A stretch of 64,000 nt of DNA from Takakia lepidozioides (GCA_030704615.1 CM060731.1:46562001-46626000), one strand, 5' to 3'; numbered from the stretch's first letter, positions 1-11,049 are shown. Translations and numbers: made by a program. Notes: generated by a model not told the origin, from the letters alone.

Positions 1-283
1 CCTCATTGTCTTATGGATCATTATGGAAAAAACTTTTCTTGAACATTGATCAAACTTTTCTAAGAACTTAACCGAGTGAAATGCAATAGGCCATTCTAAA
101 AGGGGACTGAGACAATACAAAATAGACTTGAGGAAATAGTGAAGGGATTTAAACACCTCTTTTCTTTCTTAGCCATCTTGACCAACTTTTTTGCATTTTA
201 ACAATTCATTTTGCGCATGTTGGCGGTCGCATTTGTGGTGTGAAAAAAAGGGGCCTCAGTAAATGACCACTTCTCACCCATTG

Positions 284-1626
284 TCATCTTCCTCCTGTAA
301 CTCTGCATAGGCTTCTCTTTGTGCTTGAGATAGATGTCATGTTCAAAACTCCAACAAAGCTTGTTTCTTGGTCTTTTGTTGCTCCACAGAAATTGTCATC
401 TTCATCATTCTCATATCTCTCCGCCTCTTCAACCCATTCCATATCAAAAGTATCCTTGTGCACTAGATTATACAACAAGATACTAAAAGTGCAAGATGCC
501 TAAGCGGTATGTCTATCCGTTTCATCAAAATCCGCCACCGTCCTTTTAGTATGCCAAATGCACTTTCTACACTCATTCTGGTGTAGCAGACTGGAGAAAG
601 TTCCAATTAGCTTCTTCATTTGATAGTCCACCTATTCTTCCTTTGAACGAAGTATATATCTAAGATCTGTCTGGATAAGCACAATCACCAATGAATTTGA
701 AAGACAAATATTCTCCTCTCATGCTTTTCCTCCCAATCTCTGTGCATTGGAACAAAGTCCAATCGTGTAACGAGCCTGCCCAACCAAATTCATAGTCCCA
801 AAAAATGCAGTTTGCATCCACTACACCTTATAACAAACAAGAATAGAATCTTTTTCGATTGTAGTAATCACCAGGACTGTTACAAGGAGCCATGATAGGT
901 ATATGGCTCCCATCTATCGCCCCAATAATATTAGGGATTGTGGAGTGCTTCAAATTGATCTGCCATGTTTTTCAATCTAGCAATACTGGGATGTCTCGTA
1001 TACAGAGGTTTTAGGTATGTATTTACCGCTCTACAAAACTCTCGCACTACTATCGCTACTGTACTCTTTGCCATACCATAAACCTCTCCCACCATCTCCA
1101 ATGAATTTCCAGTGGCAATTCTTGAAAGAGCGACAGCCACTCTGGTTTCCACAGGAATTGCCTTGTGCATTGGTGTATCTTGCTTTTGCATAACAGATGC
1201 CACTTTCCCACATATGTAGTGGAATGTCTCAATGCTCACTCTGCATCGCTTCCTGAACATTTTCTCTGTATAGCTTCCGAGCAGCAGCCTATCAGTGAAG
1301 CCTTCTAATCTGTTGTGCATCTAGAGAGACCGATGTCGAGGCATCCACTGAACACCTCCATAGCTAATCAATTCCAGAAGACATACGACAGTGCTCATAG
1401 TATCAAAATATTGTTGCAGAGCTATTGATTGAGTCCTTAAAACATGTTTAATGATGAGCTGTAGCGCCATGATAGTGCTCATTGCAACCAAGAGTTTGCG
1501 TCTGTCATCCATAGCTGCGAGAGTATAGAAGAGACACGGGAGAGAGACAACCTCAAGCAAAACCGTGGAGCCGGCGAAAATAGAGAATCGTTGGCTAAAG
1601 CGTTTTAGCCTGTCGACACTTAACAC
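284..1626 (-). pseudogene. PIF/Harbinger (HARBI1-like) transposase, decayed copy 1
   Basis: Read on the minus strand, this is a DDE transposase of the PIF/Harbinger type. The N-terminal part (about 1512-1321) runs into a helix-turn-helix-like region (1320-931; 129 codons open). After a one-base shift near 935 the reading continues with the first catalytic Asp in AIDGSH, a second Asp in the GWAGSLHDW context near 780, then KFIGDCAYP near 690. The catalytic Glu is in ESAFGILKGRW near 560. At least one stop lies between the N-terminal block and the rest (1318-1320) and several stops and shifts fall in the C-terminal third, so it is inactive. An acidic tail reads open to 284. Seen: order and spacing of the three catalytic residues. 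Known: this is the family pattern. Termini were not found. Confidence 0.85.
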
Positions 1627-1670
1627 ACGTTGCGTTTCAGCCTATCATGTCATCCCAACGAGCACCTGAG

Positions 1671-1701
1671 ATGAGCGGCCAAAACGATTTTGGCCGCTCA
1701 T
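1671..1701. repeat. Perfect 14-bp palindrome with 3-base loop
   Basis: ATGAGCGGCCAAAA at 1671-1684 is followed by CGA and then by its exact reverse complement at 1688-1701. It lies about 45 bp upstream (on the minus strand) of the first Harbinger relic and may belong to that element's subterminal region; this is inference. Confidence 0.85.
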
Positions 1702-1765
1702 ATCATGGCTTGTGTCTAAACCCGGCCTTAGCCTCACTCATTGTACTGCCCCCTAACAACCAGCA

Positions 1766-1940
1766 TGGAGCCCAGTGGTAATGGGCACATACCACGTTGG
1801 ATGTGGTTGTGGGTTCAAACCACGGTCTGGTGTGTCATGAAGGTGTCCACTTTTCAGCTGGAAGGCAGTAGCCCTTTGTGGTGAAGTGACACCATAAGTT
1901 ACGCTCCCTTCGGGAGACGACATTTTATTTTTATTTTTTT
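1766..1940 (+). mobile_element. tRNA-derived SINE (type 1)
   Basis: The head has a pol III A-box-like stretch (AGTGGTAATGGGC, near 1774-1786) and a B box (GGGTTCAAACC, near 1811-1821), spaced as in a tRNA gene. A tRNA-unrelated body follows and the element ends in a T-rich tail (TTTTATTTTTATTTTTTTT) near 1923-1941. No cloverleaf closes with a 3' acceptor stem, so it is a SINE and not a functional tRNA gene. Confidence 0.65.
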
Positions 1941-2970
1941 TACTGGCCCCCCCAACATATTTATTTTTTGTATTTTCTTAAGAAGAAGGGACTGTAGCCC
2001 AAAGAAAATAATAATAAATTAGGTTCCCAAATCCCAAATCCTGGCAGGGATAGTTCCTAAAGGTTGAAAAAAAGGAGAGCATTGGAGCAGCCAATGGGGA
2101 GGGGGGGGCATGGACATTGGAATGGGTGAAATATGAGTCCACATATAGAGGAGAGCACAGAAGTAGGAGGTGCGCCCGCCTTCTCCTTCTACTTCTAGAG
2201 CTTTGTAAGAACAAGGAAAAGATAACCTTGTGAATAAGCATCATGAAGTCGAACAAAGGGGACAGTGACTGACCCGTGACCGTCCACTAGCATTGAGAGA
2301 AACAATGGGAAGGAATGTGCAGAGAGATTAACAAGAAACGAAGCTAAGGGAAAAAGGTTGCGCGTCAGAAGCTAATCAATAAAGTTATCGGGAAAGTGAG
2401 CCTTAGTTTGGAACCTAGTTTAGAGTTGGACCAGAGTACTGGTATCATATTATACTAGAAATCAATTGGCTGGTCTGGTATAAATATTAGATTATAGGTT
2501 TGCTTGGTATGTTACGCAATATTGTTTTTTTGTGATACCAGCCCAATATATGCTGGGGTATGGTATTTCACCTTTATTCCAGTGATGACAAAGTCAAAAC
2601 TGATTTTAGCAGAGACGAGAATAGGTTCTCTTTCTTTTGTTCGTCGTACGTTTTGTTTTGTTCCGTTTCGTTAATGCGAGCAAATGATGGTGAAAGCGCA
2701 CTCAGAGAATCATCTCTTCAGAGGGTAGCTGCCATTTGAGCAGTTCACGTGAGCACGCTCACGCTTTAAGTGGTAAACGTGAGCAGAATCCCCTAAGCGT
2801 GAGCAGATTGCAAGCGTGAGCAGATTAGTGAATGGGAGCCTACAACCGAGGGAAAAAAATGGCCTATTGCCGTGGACAAAAACTACAATGCACGGATGCA
2901 ATCTCCACCCCATCCGACGGAAGAATCCTTGTTGGGGTGACGACCATATGGTACGAATGTGCGATGAAAA
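1941..2970. other. No gene recognised; repeat tail and short direct repeats
   Basis: At 1970-2030 there is a TTTTCTTAAGAAGAAGGGAC-type stretch that recurs in variant form near 54125, 54190 and 57390 and looks like one end of a dispersed repeat. The decamer CGTGAGCAGA occurs three times between 2783 and 2826, with a related CGTGAGCACG at 2747. No reading frame here resembles a known family. Confidence 0.5.
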
Positions 2971-4305
2971 GCTGTCGGATGAATGGTTTTGAGATGAATG
3001 AAAAAATGAATGGATGAATGTTGAATGACTTTTGGATGAAAAATGAGCGACACGAATGAACCATGGTGCGTGTGCAGGTGCTCGGGATTAAGGTGTCGTC
3101 AACGACATCTTAATTCCCAGTACGAATTGGCACATGATAGCTTACGGAAAAACCAAATTTTTTTTTCCCAAAAACATTAACCAAAAAAATTTCAACCCAA
3201 AAAACTTTCAAGGCGAATAAGCCTTGGCGGGAAGGCGGTGTGTGCAAGTGGTGGGGATTAAGGTGTCGTCAACAACATCTTTAATTCCCAGCAAGTTTTC
3301 AAAAAAATTAAAAATTAAAATAAAAGTCTTTTTGTTTTTCCCCGAATGTGCCAGATTAAGGTGTCGTCAACGCCATCTTCATTCCCAGCAAGTTTTCCAA
3401 GAAAAACAAAAACAAAACAAAAAAACCGTTTTTTTTTTTTTTTTTTTTTTTTTTTTCCGCCCGAATGTGCCAGATTAAGGTGTCGTCAACGACATCTTAA
3501 TTCCCAGCACGAGTTGGCACATGACAATTCATGGAAAAACCAAAAACCCCAAAAACAATCACCCAACCCAAAAAAATTTGATGGCGAACAAGCCTTGGTG
3601 GTAAGGCGGTGTGTGTGCAGGTGCTGGGGATTAAGGTGTCGTCAACGACATCTTAATTCCCAGTACGAGTTGGCACATGACAATTCATGGAAAAACCAAA
3701 AACCCCAAAACAATTCACCCAAAAACTTTCAACCCACAAAAATCTGATGGCGAACAAGCCTTGGCGGTAAGGCGGTGTGTGCAGGTGTTGGGGATTAAGG
3801 TGTCGTCAACGACATCTTAATTCCCAGTACGAGTTGGCATATTACAATTCATGGAAAAATCAAAAACCCCCAAAAAATTCGCCCAAAAAAATCTGATGGT
3901 GAACAAGCCTTGGCAGTAAGGCGATGTGTGTGCAGGTGCTGGGGATTAAGGTGTCGTCAACGACATCTTAATTCCCAGTACATGTTGTGAAATGTTTATT
4001 TATAAAACACGAGTTCACCTCTCTGCCTTCTTTAGATTTGGGTGTGAGCATTTCTCTCAACCTTGGATACCTGGAAAAATGACAAGTAACCCCTCCTCAA
4101 TCCACAAAGCAATGTGGATTCATTGGTTAATATACACTGCACTTTCACAATTGATTTGCAAGCAAGACTAGCATGGTTTAAAGGATTTTGGAGCTCGGGG
4201 GATTTCGGAGCTACTACTACAAAACAACTTTGTATTATTTTATTTATTTCATTCATCCATGTCTCATTCATCATACAAACATTCATCCGCCATTCATCCC
4301 AGCAG
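2971..4305. mobile_element. Composite repeat flanked by inverted GGATGAATG-rich arms
   Basis: The left edge (2971 onward) starts GCTGTCGGATGAATGG and continues with many ATGAATG units to about 3060. The right edge (about 4248-4305) carries the reverse complement, ending CCATTCATCCCAGC. Between them lies a tandem array (separate entry). The inverted arms suggest a fold-back or non-autonomous DNA element of about 1.3 kb. No transposase is encoded inside. No target duplication was identified. Confidence 0.5.
3066..3990. repeat. Tandem array, seven copies of a ~150 bp unit with an internal hairpin
   Basis: A core reading GGATTAAGGTGTCGTC then AACGACATCTTAATTCCC recurs with cores near 3084, 3253, 3357, 3475, 3629, 3791 and 3944. 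Each core is nearly self-complementary (one mismatch and one extra base), so each unit can form a ~15-bp hairpin. Units also share a GAGTTGGCACATGACAATTC stretch, an A-rich spacer, and AACAAGCCTTGGCGGTAAGG. A 28-base T run sits inside at 3429-3456. Copies 2 and 3 are the most diverged. Confidence 0.85.
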
Positions 4306-4940
4306 CATCCATAACCGAGCTTGTAATACTGGCCACTATGCGCAGTAATAGGTCTTCTAAGCCGAGTAGGCGCCAGCGGTTATAGGTGGGTTATAGCGGT
4401 TATAGATTGCTGCTCACGGATTTTTCTGCTCACAAAATAGCATCCCCCACCTTCAATTGCACGAGATTCCCCCTCTATCGGACTTCTAGTGTTCTGGATC
4501 ACGATAATTTCCGAGAAGAATTGTACTGCCTAAAGCATCTACCAGTGACGAAATTGGGTTCTGAAGATCTTGCACCAGGAATCATTGGAATGAGGTTTCC
4601 AAGAAAGATCTGGAGTGTTTGGTATGTTTATTTCCACCTTTCTCGTTTGTAATATGGATTTAGGGAAAATGAGAACATAGGCAGTTTAAAGTTGGTAAGT
4701 GGGGAGGAGGGACGTTGAACGGCGTAGAGAATCAGGCATTGATCGATCTTTCTCAATGCTTTTCATGTAGGGCGATGGGGTTTCAAATCTAGGATCAGAC
4801 CCACTTGTCTGTTATGTAGCAGAGTCAGGGCAAGGGTATGAGTTTTGGTACATCCACCATCACCACTGTCTTTAATGGAGGAAAAAAAGAAACATCAAAA
4901 GGGGAGAGGGCTAAACGAAATGTACTGGTCTCATGGAGTG
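4306..4940. other. No gene recognised
   Basis: An open frame of 88 codons at 4386-4652 (+) has no family I recognise and no supporting context. A short GCGGTTATAG repeat lies near 4376-4405. Nothing else is seen. Confidence 0.4.
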
Positions 4941-4944
4941 GGAT

Positions 4945-5020
4945 GTGCTAAAAGACATTACGTGGCACCCGTGGTTAAGGACAGTGGTTCGAACCACTCA
5001 CGTCCGGGTCCACCTGTTAG
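4945..5020 (+). mobile_element. SINE-like tRNA-derived head
   Basis: A B-box-like GGTTCGAACCAC (4986-4997) is preceded by an A-box-like GTGGTTAAGGAC. The stretch is short and leads directly into an array of decamer palindromes. It could be the head of a SINE or a chance match. Confidence 0.35.
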
Positions 5021-5021
5021 T

Positions 5022-5124
5022 TGACATGTCACAGCGGTAAATTAACCATTGTGACATGTCAATGACGTGTCACTGAGGTAAACCAACCACTTATGACGTG
5101 TCACAATAGTAAACTGACGTGTCA
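5022..5124. repeat. Five TGAC[A/G]TGTCA decamers in 103 bp
   Basis: TGACATGTCA occurs at 5022 and 5052 (a perfect palindrome) and TGACGTGTCA at 5063, 5094 and 5115. Intervening sequence repeats GGTAAA(C/T)(C/T)AACCA. The TGACGTG core is what plant bZIP factors bind, but no gene start is recognised next to it, so a minisatellite within a transposon tail is the safer reading. Confidence 0.8.
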
Positions 5125-5209
5125 TAGTGGAAAAGTAACCATTTTCCGTTTTGCAGTGGACACGGGTAAGCCGGTGGTCCGTGGATGATATTGGAGATTA
5201 TGTCGACAC

Positions 5210-5467
5210 GTGGCGACACTCTCTGCTCAGCATGGGTGTGGGAGGGAGACCCTGCAACTATTTGAACAAATGCAACATGAAGGCTTGAAGTCAAACAGTA
5301 TCACCTTCATCTCTCTTCTGTCTGCCTGTAGCCATGTGGGCCTACTAGCTAAAGGCTGTCACTACTTTGATTCTATGAGTCATGATCATGACCTCACCCC
5401 TACAGTGGAGCATTTTGGCTGCATGATGGATCTTCTTGGCCGTGCAGGGCAAGTGGATGCGCACTAG
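5210..5467 (+). pseudogene. PPR (PLS/E-type) gene fragment
   Basis: This open stretch of 85 codons contains typical pentatricopeptide repeat blocks: an ETLQLFEQMQHEGLKSN segment, ITFISLLSACSHVGLL, and TVEHFGCMMDLLGRAGQVD. The last block is the hallmark of the end of the PPR tract in plant PLS-class organelle RNA-editing factors. It covers only about three repeats; no N-terminal transit region, earlier repeats or DYW domain are present, so it is a truncated relic. Intronless, as family members usually are. Confidence 0.85.
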
Positions 5468-6655
5468 TGGTTTTGTAGAAAAGTCCGAGAACCAGATTTC
5501 AGGCATACGCATACACACACTAGAAGAAAAACGCGGAATAACCACTCTGTTAATCACTCATTTTGAGTGGTAAAATACACTAAACCACTCTGGCCCCAGA
5601 GTGATGAAGAACCAGTGGATTATTTCGAGGTTGGGGTGGTAGGGGCAAGTTTATTTAATCAGATTACAGGTCCACTGATCCTGGTTGATTGATTTGCATG
5701 CCAGTATTGCAGATCACATTCCCCCGAACATAATCATAGCCAGGCAGACAAATTTAAGAAATGTCACTGGGCTGCTGCGCCATGTGGGACGCCTGCTCAT
5801 CAGAAAGAAGCAGGCATGCAACGACTCTTTCCCCAGTGCGTTTCCTGTATGAAGCGCCAGAGTGATGCACTTCGCCATTGCAAGCATGCTTTGGTGTTCC
5901 ACTTCTGACAAGGTTTTCCGGAGGTGGGCTCAATTCTGTAACTCTTCTGACCTTCTGTCAGTGGATTATATTGCAGGCAGTCCAACTCACATGAGAGTTT
6001 CAGAATATGGTTGTGTTGTGAGCGTTGAGGGTTGATAGAAAGATGATTTAGTGTATCAAATTAACATAGGATAGGCAGAAAGCAGAATAGTCTAAGCAAG
6101 CCATGCTAGTGATATCCCCATGTGACTGGTGGTTAGGGTTCCAAGTGTATTGAGGGGGCAAGTGTGGGTGGGATGGCAGGTTTCTGTATAGGAGCATTGC
6201 AGCTGGAGGAGCATAATATGGCCCAAAAATCATAAAGACTGCAGCCCCGCAATGACATGATACACTTTAAATCCATAGTAGATTGGTAGATCATGCAATG
6301 AGGTTGATTATTTCTCTTGCTGCCTTCACACGACTTAACGCCGGAATGTGGACCATTTGTACCTGAATGTGGATACTCCCCGGATTCTGATAGTATCTGA
6401 AGTTGTGCTTCAGAACTTCGAACTTTCCTCATCAGCAGAGCGTTATATTTCAGATCCAGAGCATCCTTCTACATGCAGACATGTTAATATCCAGAGTAAC
6501 CTTAAAGCAATATTTAATGTTTTGGACACAGTGAAGTCCAAGACCTACTTTCTTTTGGGTTGATTCAACCTTTTGAATAATGTGACTAAGCTGTTTGCAA
6601 ATAAACATTAAAGAGTTTACAATACATAAAAGTGACATCATTTATTTTATCCTAC
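5468..6655. other. No gene recognised
   Basis: Contains short inverted motifs near 5540-5610 (ACCACTCTG and CACTC..GAGTG pieces). Short open frames on both strands show no known family. Probably decayed repeat sequence. Confidence 0.4.
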
Positions 6656-6659
6656 ATGC

Positions 6660-6975
6660 GAAATCTCCAAGTGGAGAATTTCACAATTTCTCCCAAAAAC
6701 CCAATGATGGAGAACCTCCCCAAATCTCTCGCCCAGTTCCAAAACCTCCAGGTGGAGATGTTCTGAATTTCTCCAAAATCTAGGGTGGAGAGTTTCTCTA
6801 CTTCAAATTCATGGATGGAGAACCTCCCACATCTCTCCACCTGGGGATTTTGAAGAATAATCCACATTCTCCACTTGGAGATGGAAGAATTTCAAATTCT
6901 CTCACTTAGTGTAAATCTCTTGGAGATTTATGTGGATTTCTGTTCACAATCTCTGGGTGGAGAAACTTCAAAACC
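6660..6975. repeat. Degenerate ~50-bp repeat built on CTCCANNTGGAG
   Basis: Palindromic CTCCAAGTGGAG, CTCCAGGTGGAG, CTCCACCTGGGG and CTCCACTTGGAG appear at irregular spacing, with AATTTC and TGGAGAACCTCCC in between. The repeat runs from about 6664 to 6965. It makes accidental open frames on both strands; no protein family is seen. Confidence 0.75.
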
Positions 6976-7129
6976 TCCTTGTGACCCAACTTCAGGCATA
7001 AGCAGACAAATGAGACCCTTTGGATTGAGGGTTGATCCGACCTTCCTTGGCTCAAAGTAGCAGTAGTTGTCACAGTACAAGGTCAAGCACCGGCTGGTGA
7101 GGGAGTAAACAATAACTCTTTGTGCTCTT

Positions 7130-7700
7130 GTGAGGCTGTGAGGACACTATGTCAGGTTGGACTTCTAAAAGAAGCAGTGAATGCTTTGCACAGACAAGGC
7201 ATTTCAGCCGACGTCAATTATTATGTCTCTCTCTTGCGAGAGTGCATCAGAGTTGAGGACCTTGAAATAGGAAAGTAGGTGCATGCACACATCATCCAAA
7301 TGTCGAGGCCTAGTATTTGACAAAATGCCTGAACGAGATGTATTTACATGGACCATAATGATGACAGGATATACTCTGAGCACAGTTGTGGAAGGGAGGC
7401 TTTCGAGATGTATGAGCAAATGATACGAGAAGAGGTGACACCCAGCAATGTCACATTCATTTGTGTTCTCAATGTGTGTGCCAACCTATGAGCCTTTGAG
7501 AAGGACAAAGAGGTCCATGCCAACATCATCAAAGCTAGACTTACGCCATACATTAATTTGGAGAATACCCTTGTTAACATGTATGCAAAATGCGGGAGAT
7601 TGAAGGATGCACGTCAAGTGTCTATCATGAAGAGGCGACCTCAAACAGATTGTCAACTCAGGTGAAATGAGTTTTACGTGGTGGATGAGCACAATCCCCA
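7130..7700 (+). pseudogene. PPR (PLS-type) gene relic with deletion and stops
   Basis: In the plus-strand frames one reads a PPR start block (LCQVGLLKEAVNALHRQGIS, 7157 on; then LLRECIRVEDLEIGK and VHAHIIQ), a gap with deletion, MPERDVFTWTIMMTGYT (7326 on), REAFEMYEQMIREEVTPS, VTFICVLNVCANL, and ENTLVNMYAKCGRLKDARQV to about 7620. These are classical P/L/S motifs. In-frame stops at 7276 and 7489 and a frame change near 7310-7390 show it is dead. It may derive from the same parent as the 5.2 kb fragment. Confidence 0.88.
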
Positions 7701-7790
7701 CCATATTCTCCAAATTTTGGGGATAAACGTTCTTAAACCTACTGATCCAGCACAGCCCAACGGATCTTGTCCTGCAAAAAAAACAAAGAC

Positions 7791-8486
7791 GGGTAGTTGC
7801 AGCCTATGGTGGACCAAAATGAGACACACCATGAGTCCCTAAAAGTACATAAAGGGGGATGTGGCGAATCCTCAACCATTGGATTCGATTCAATTTACGA
7901 TCTCAACCGTCTATTATTGACCATTAAGGACTTTATTTTCAAATCGCGATAATTTCGGACCACGATAGTTTTTTTTTTTCAAATTTGACCTTGATCCACC
8001 CCGGGGGTCTACCCTTAGTCTATGTATTTAATGAGGTAGTGTTGATATTTCAAAGAATTCTATATGTAAAGGACTTTACAAAAATAGTTATTTTGAGGGC
8101 TCAAAATAGTACATAAAGTTTATTTTACTTAATATTTTTGAGTGGATGTTTTCATTCTAGATTCTTTATCCCTCATAGCACATTTGGGCAAGTCCCTTTT
8201 TCTAATTTTCTATGAATCATGCTTTAAAAAAAAGTCCATAACGGCCTTTTATATGGACTATAACAAATCCTTATGGACTTGTTCAAAAGTCCACAATTTC
8301 TAACCACTTGCTTTTTTGGTTATAAGACTTGGAATAGGGGAAATATATGTAGTTGAGGCTTCATAGCTTAGTCCCTTTTTACTATCAGCATTTTCATTTA
8401 GGAGTATGATAATTTTCAACTAATCAAGGTCCCAAAAAAACAGTGTTGTGACAACATTTTTGGTCCACCGTAGGCTGCAACTGCCC
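7791..8486. mobile_element. MITE of about 0.7 kb with 30-bp terminal inverted repeats
   Basis: The left end (7791-7820) begins GGGTAGTTGCAGCCTATGG. The right end (8456-8486), read on the other strand, begins GGGCAGTTGCAGCCTACGG. The 30-bp arms differ at two positions plus one extra A. AGAC directly precedes the left end (7787-7790) and directly follows the right end (8487-8490), a possible short target duplication. The interior is AT-rich and encodes nothing recognisable. The transposase superfamily cannot be assigned from this. Confidence 0.8.
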
Positions 8487-8490
8487 AGAC

Positions 8491-9090
8491 ATTAAACCGT
8501 CCATTCAACGCCGTGTCATACCTTGATGTGAAGAATGTCGTCATCAATGGAACCGACAATAAGCCTGAAGATTTGATCGTAGTGAAATGTCATGTTCGCT
8601 ACTGGCGAAATCACTCAAAGAAAATCCACAACATTGTTTTCCATCTTTTGACAGTCGGCAGTCCCACCAGTTCAACATCCGAAGAATGACACAAACACAT
8701 CGTATTTTAAAAACGACCAGTTTTAACTCTTTAGCATCAATAGTCTCTATAGACAAACATTTGATAAAACCCCTTGTGACATGATATTTTATATATTTGC
8801 ATAAAGTTTTTATTCCCTTCCCTTTCCTCTCCACCTTTTGTCTGTTCCAATCATTTTATGATGTATATTTCGAAAAAAATTGCTATATTCTTTCTTCATT
8901 AATAAAACTTAGTGAATTTATTTCCCTCGCCCCTTCTAATAGCAATTATATCGGCTCTGATATATGCTATGTCAAAATCATAAATCTTATAACTCTTCTG
9001 TTCTACCTCTCTCCTCCATTCAACCCTAGTTATTATAATTATTAAATACACTTAAATTTAAAACCTCTATGAACTTAGGTTGCAAAAAAT
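8491..9090. other. AT-rich, no gene recognised
   Basis: Short open frames on both strands (for example 8797-9045, +) are AT-rich with no recognised domain. Confidence 0.4.
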
Positions 9091-9094
9091 TGCA

Positions 9095-9320
9095 CATCGG
9101 CTCGTAGCTCAGCAGGTAACTGCACAATGTGTCGCCTTGGTGGTTCGGGGTTCAAACCCGCTGCCCTGCCTGTGTGTGGATTGTTCGTATCTAGCTGTGT
9201 CCTATGTGCCTCCATGGCCCAAAACTGAAATGGGGGTTATTTTTCCCCCTCCTCAAGGGCCTGAATTGTGGGCTGTTGCTTCCAAGTCTCCTTATGAAAA
9301 ATAACTAAATAAATAAAATC
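9095..9320 (+). mobile_element. tRNA-derived SINE (type 2)
   Basis: A box TAGCTCAGCAGG (near 9105) and B box GGTTCAAACCC (near 9149) are at tRNA spacing. The body contains TCCATGGCCCAAAACTGAA and GGGTTATTTTTCCCCC, then CCTGAATTGTGGGCTGT, and ends with TAACTAAATAAATAAAAT at 9303-9320. The same body is recognisable on the minus strand at 58602-58848 and partly at 57540-57690, so this is one family with at least three copies here. Confidence 0.8.
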
Positions 9321-9753
9321 GTCTCTTGTCACATTCCCCATCACACACCATAAACCTAGACCCACCTAAGTTTGTCCACCTCCTCAACAATGGTAGGGGG
9401 TTGGTATCGCGAGCTCTTATGCCAGGATGGTCTGGTGTCACCTGGATTTTTTACAAACACATATTGGGGGCAACCAGGGTATTGAGGGGTGTTGCCCCAG
9501 CTCCTAGTAGGGTATTTGAGACCATTCCACATACCCTACTATATACCCGCCTTAACCTTATATACCAGTACATGAACACTGGTTTGTGACCCGAGTTTCT
9601 CATTTTGAGTAAATCCGCGAAGTTCAGAAAACTGGGCACGAAGTTAGAAAAGCGGGCACCAATCAAAAAATGGGGATGAAGGCAATGGGTGCTTCATCTG
9701 ACTTTTGAGTGTTAGGGTTTAGGGGCTGAGAGGCTCTGTGCCGATCAGGCAAC

Positions 9754-10866
9754 ATGGACTTCTCCTCATCATCCTCCTCACGTGATGATAGCTCATCTTC
9801 TTCAAGTGATGATGATCTGTTCAACGACATGGAGAGAGATGTTTCCATTTTTTTTCTAAGCTGCACTAGTTGCTTCTAGTTCGGTAGATTTGTTCAATTA
9901 TAACGAGATGGAGGAGGGCCGTGGGCAGTCTGTGAACCGAGAGGTTGGAGTCTAGGATGTGCTTGCCACGATGCGAGCCACAAGTCTACACTTTCCAAGC
10001 AGCTCACTAATTTCAGCGTAGAAGAGTTTGAGGAGCTGGCTGCATTGGTAGGGCCGACTATCATCTCAAATGCTCTATTGACAGGTGAAGAAAAAACTTT
10101 GCATTGACAGGTCATCATGCGAGCTGACCTCTCACCAACGATTACTAGACCTCAAGCATGACAATGCAACTCTATACGATCCATTTATGTGGAATTGGTC
10201 GAGAAGTTCGTTGTGCGGTCATGCCATGTTCATCTCTTCTTGCATAAACCACGCAATTGCAAACGAAATCCACTGGCCAACCCCAGAAGAGCAAGCTACG
10301 CTGGCCACTCATATACCTGACTTTGAAGGGTGTATCGGCATGATAGACGGTACTCTGGTCAAAATTCGACATCGCTGGCAGAATAAAAAACACAAAACAT
10401 GGTTTAACGGCTGTAAGAAGATCTATTCTATGAACAAGACCGTTGTGGTCGACCATCATGGACTGTTTATTACATAGATTTTGGGTACCCAGGGTCCTTT
10501 CACGACGTTACCATCTTGCGACATTATGATATTTACAGAGATTGGCGGCAGTACTTCATGCATGAAGATGAGTACTTCGAATATCTCCTAGGGGACCCGG
10601 ACTACATGGGGGAAGAAATGTTCATAATGCGAAAGATCAACAGGCGGGAATTATCTGTGGATGTCGATGAAGGAACAGTGAGCCTGGGCTACAACAAGAT
10701 GCATGTCGGCTACCGCGTGCGAGGTGAATGGGGGATAGGGGGCATGGAAAAAATATGGAGACGTTTGGTGAAGCACTTCGACTCCACCAAAAAGAAATAC
10801 ACTCGCATGTTTCAATATGCCGCTTTACTCAAAATAGAAGACTTGATTTTACATGTGAGGTCATAG
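9754..10866 (+). pseudogene. Harbinger transposase relic (copy 2)
   Basis: A serine/aspartate-rich start (ATG at 9754) is followed after stops by SKQLTNFSVEEFEELAALVG (near 9996), then an open stretch at 10085-10477 containing GCIGMIDGTLVKI with the first catalytic Asp. A stop at 10475 precedes GTQGPFHDVTILRHYDIYRD with the second Asp. LLGDPDYMGEEMF follows, and then GEWGIGGMEKIWRRLVKHFD (about 10723-10782), where the catalytic Glu is expected. At least two stops and a shift make it non-functional. The protein is not close to copy 1, so two Harbinger lineages are present. Confidence 0.85.
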
Positions 10867-11049
10867 GTGACCAGCTAGGTGACCTAGCAGACTTCGACTA
10901 GGACGGGGACTACTGGATAAAACACTAAAAATGAAAGATAGCTTTAATCTGCAGCTTAAAACTCATAGTCAATTATCATACCTAGGTCTTGGATATCCTT
11001 TAAGTTGTTGATTTTTACCTTGTTATGCTTCTCTTGGCTGATCTCTAAC

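Noticed and set aside
3066-3990. CRISPR-like pattern of repeats with spacers
   Set aside because: Units are long (~150 bp), spacers are copies of each other, and the setting is a plant nuclear genome; it is a satellite array.
9095-9170. Functional tRNA gene
   Set aside because: A and B boxes are present but no acceptor stem closes and a SINE body follows; the same body occurs elsewhere.
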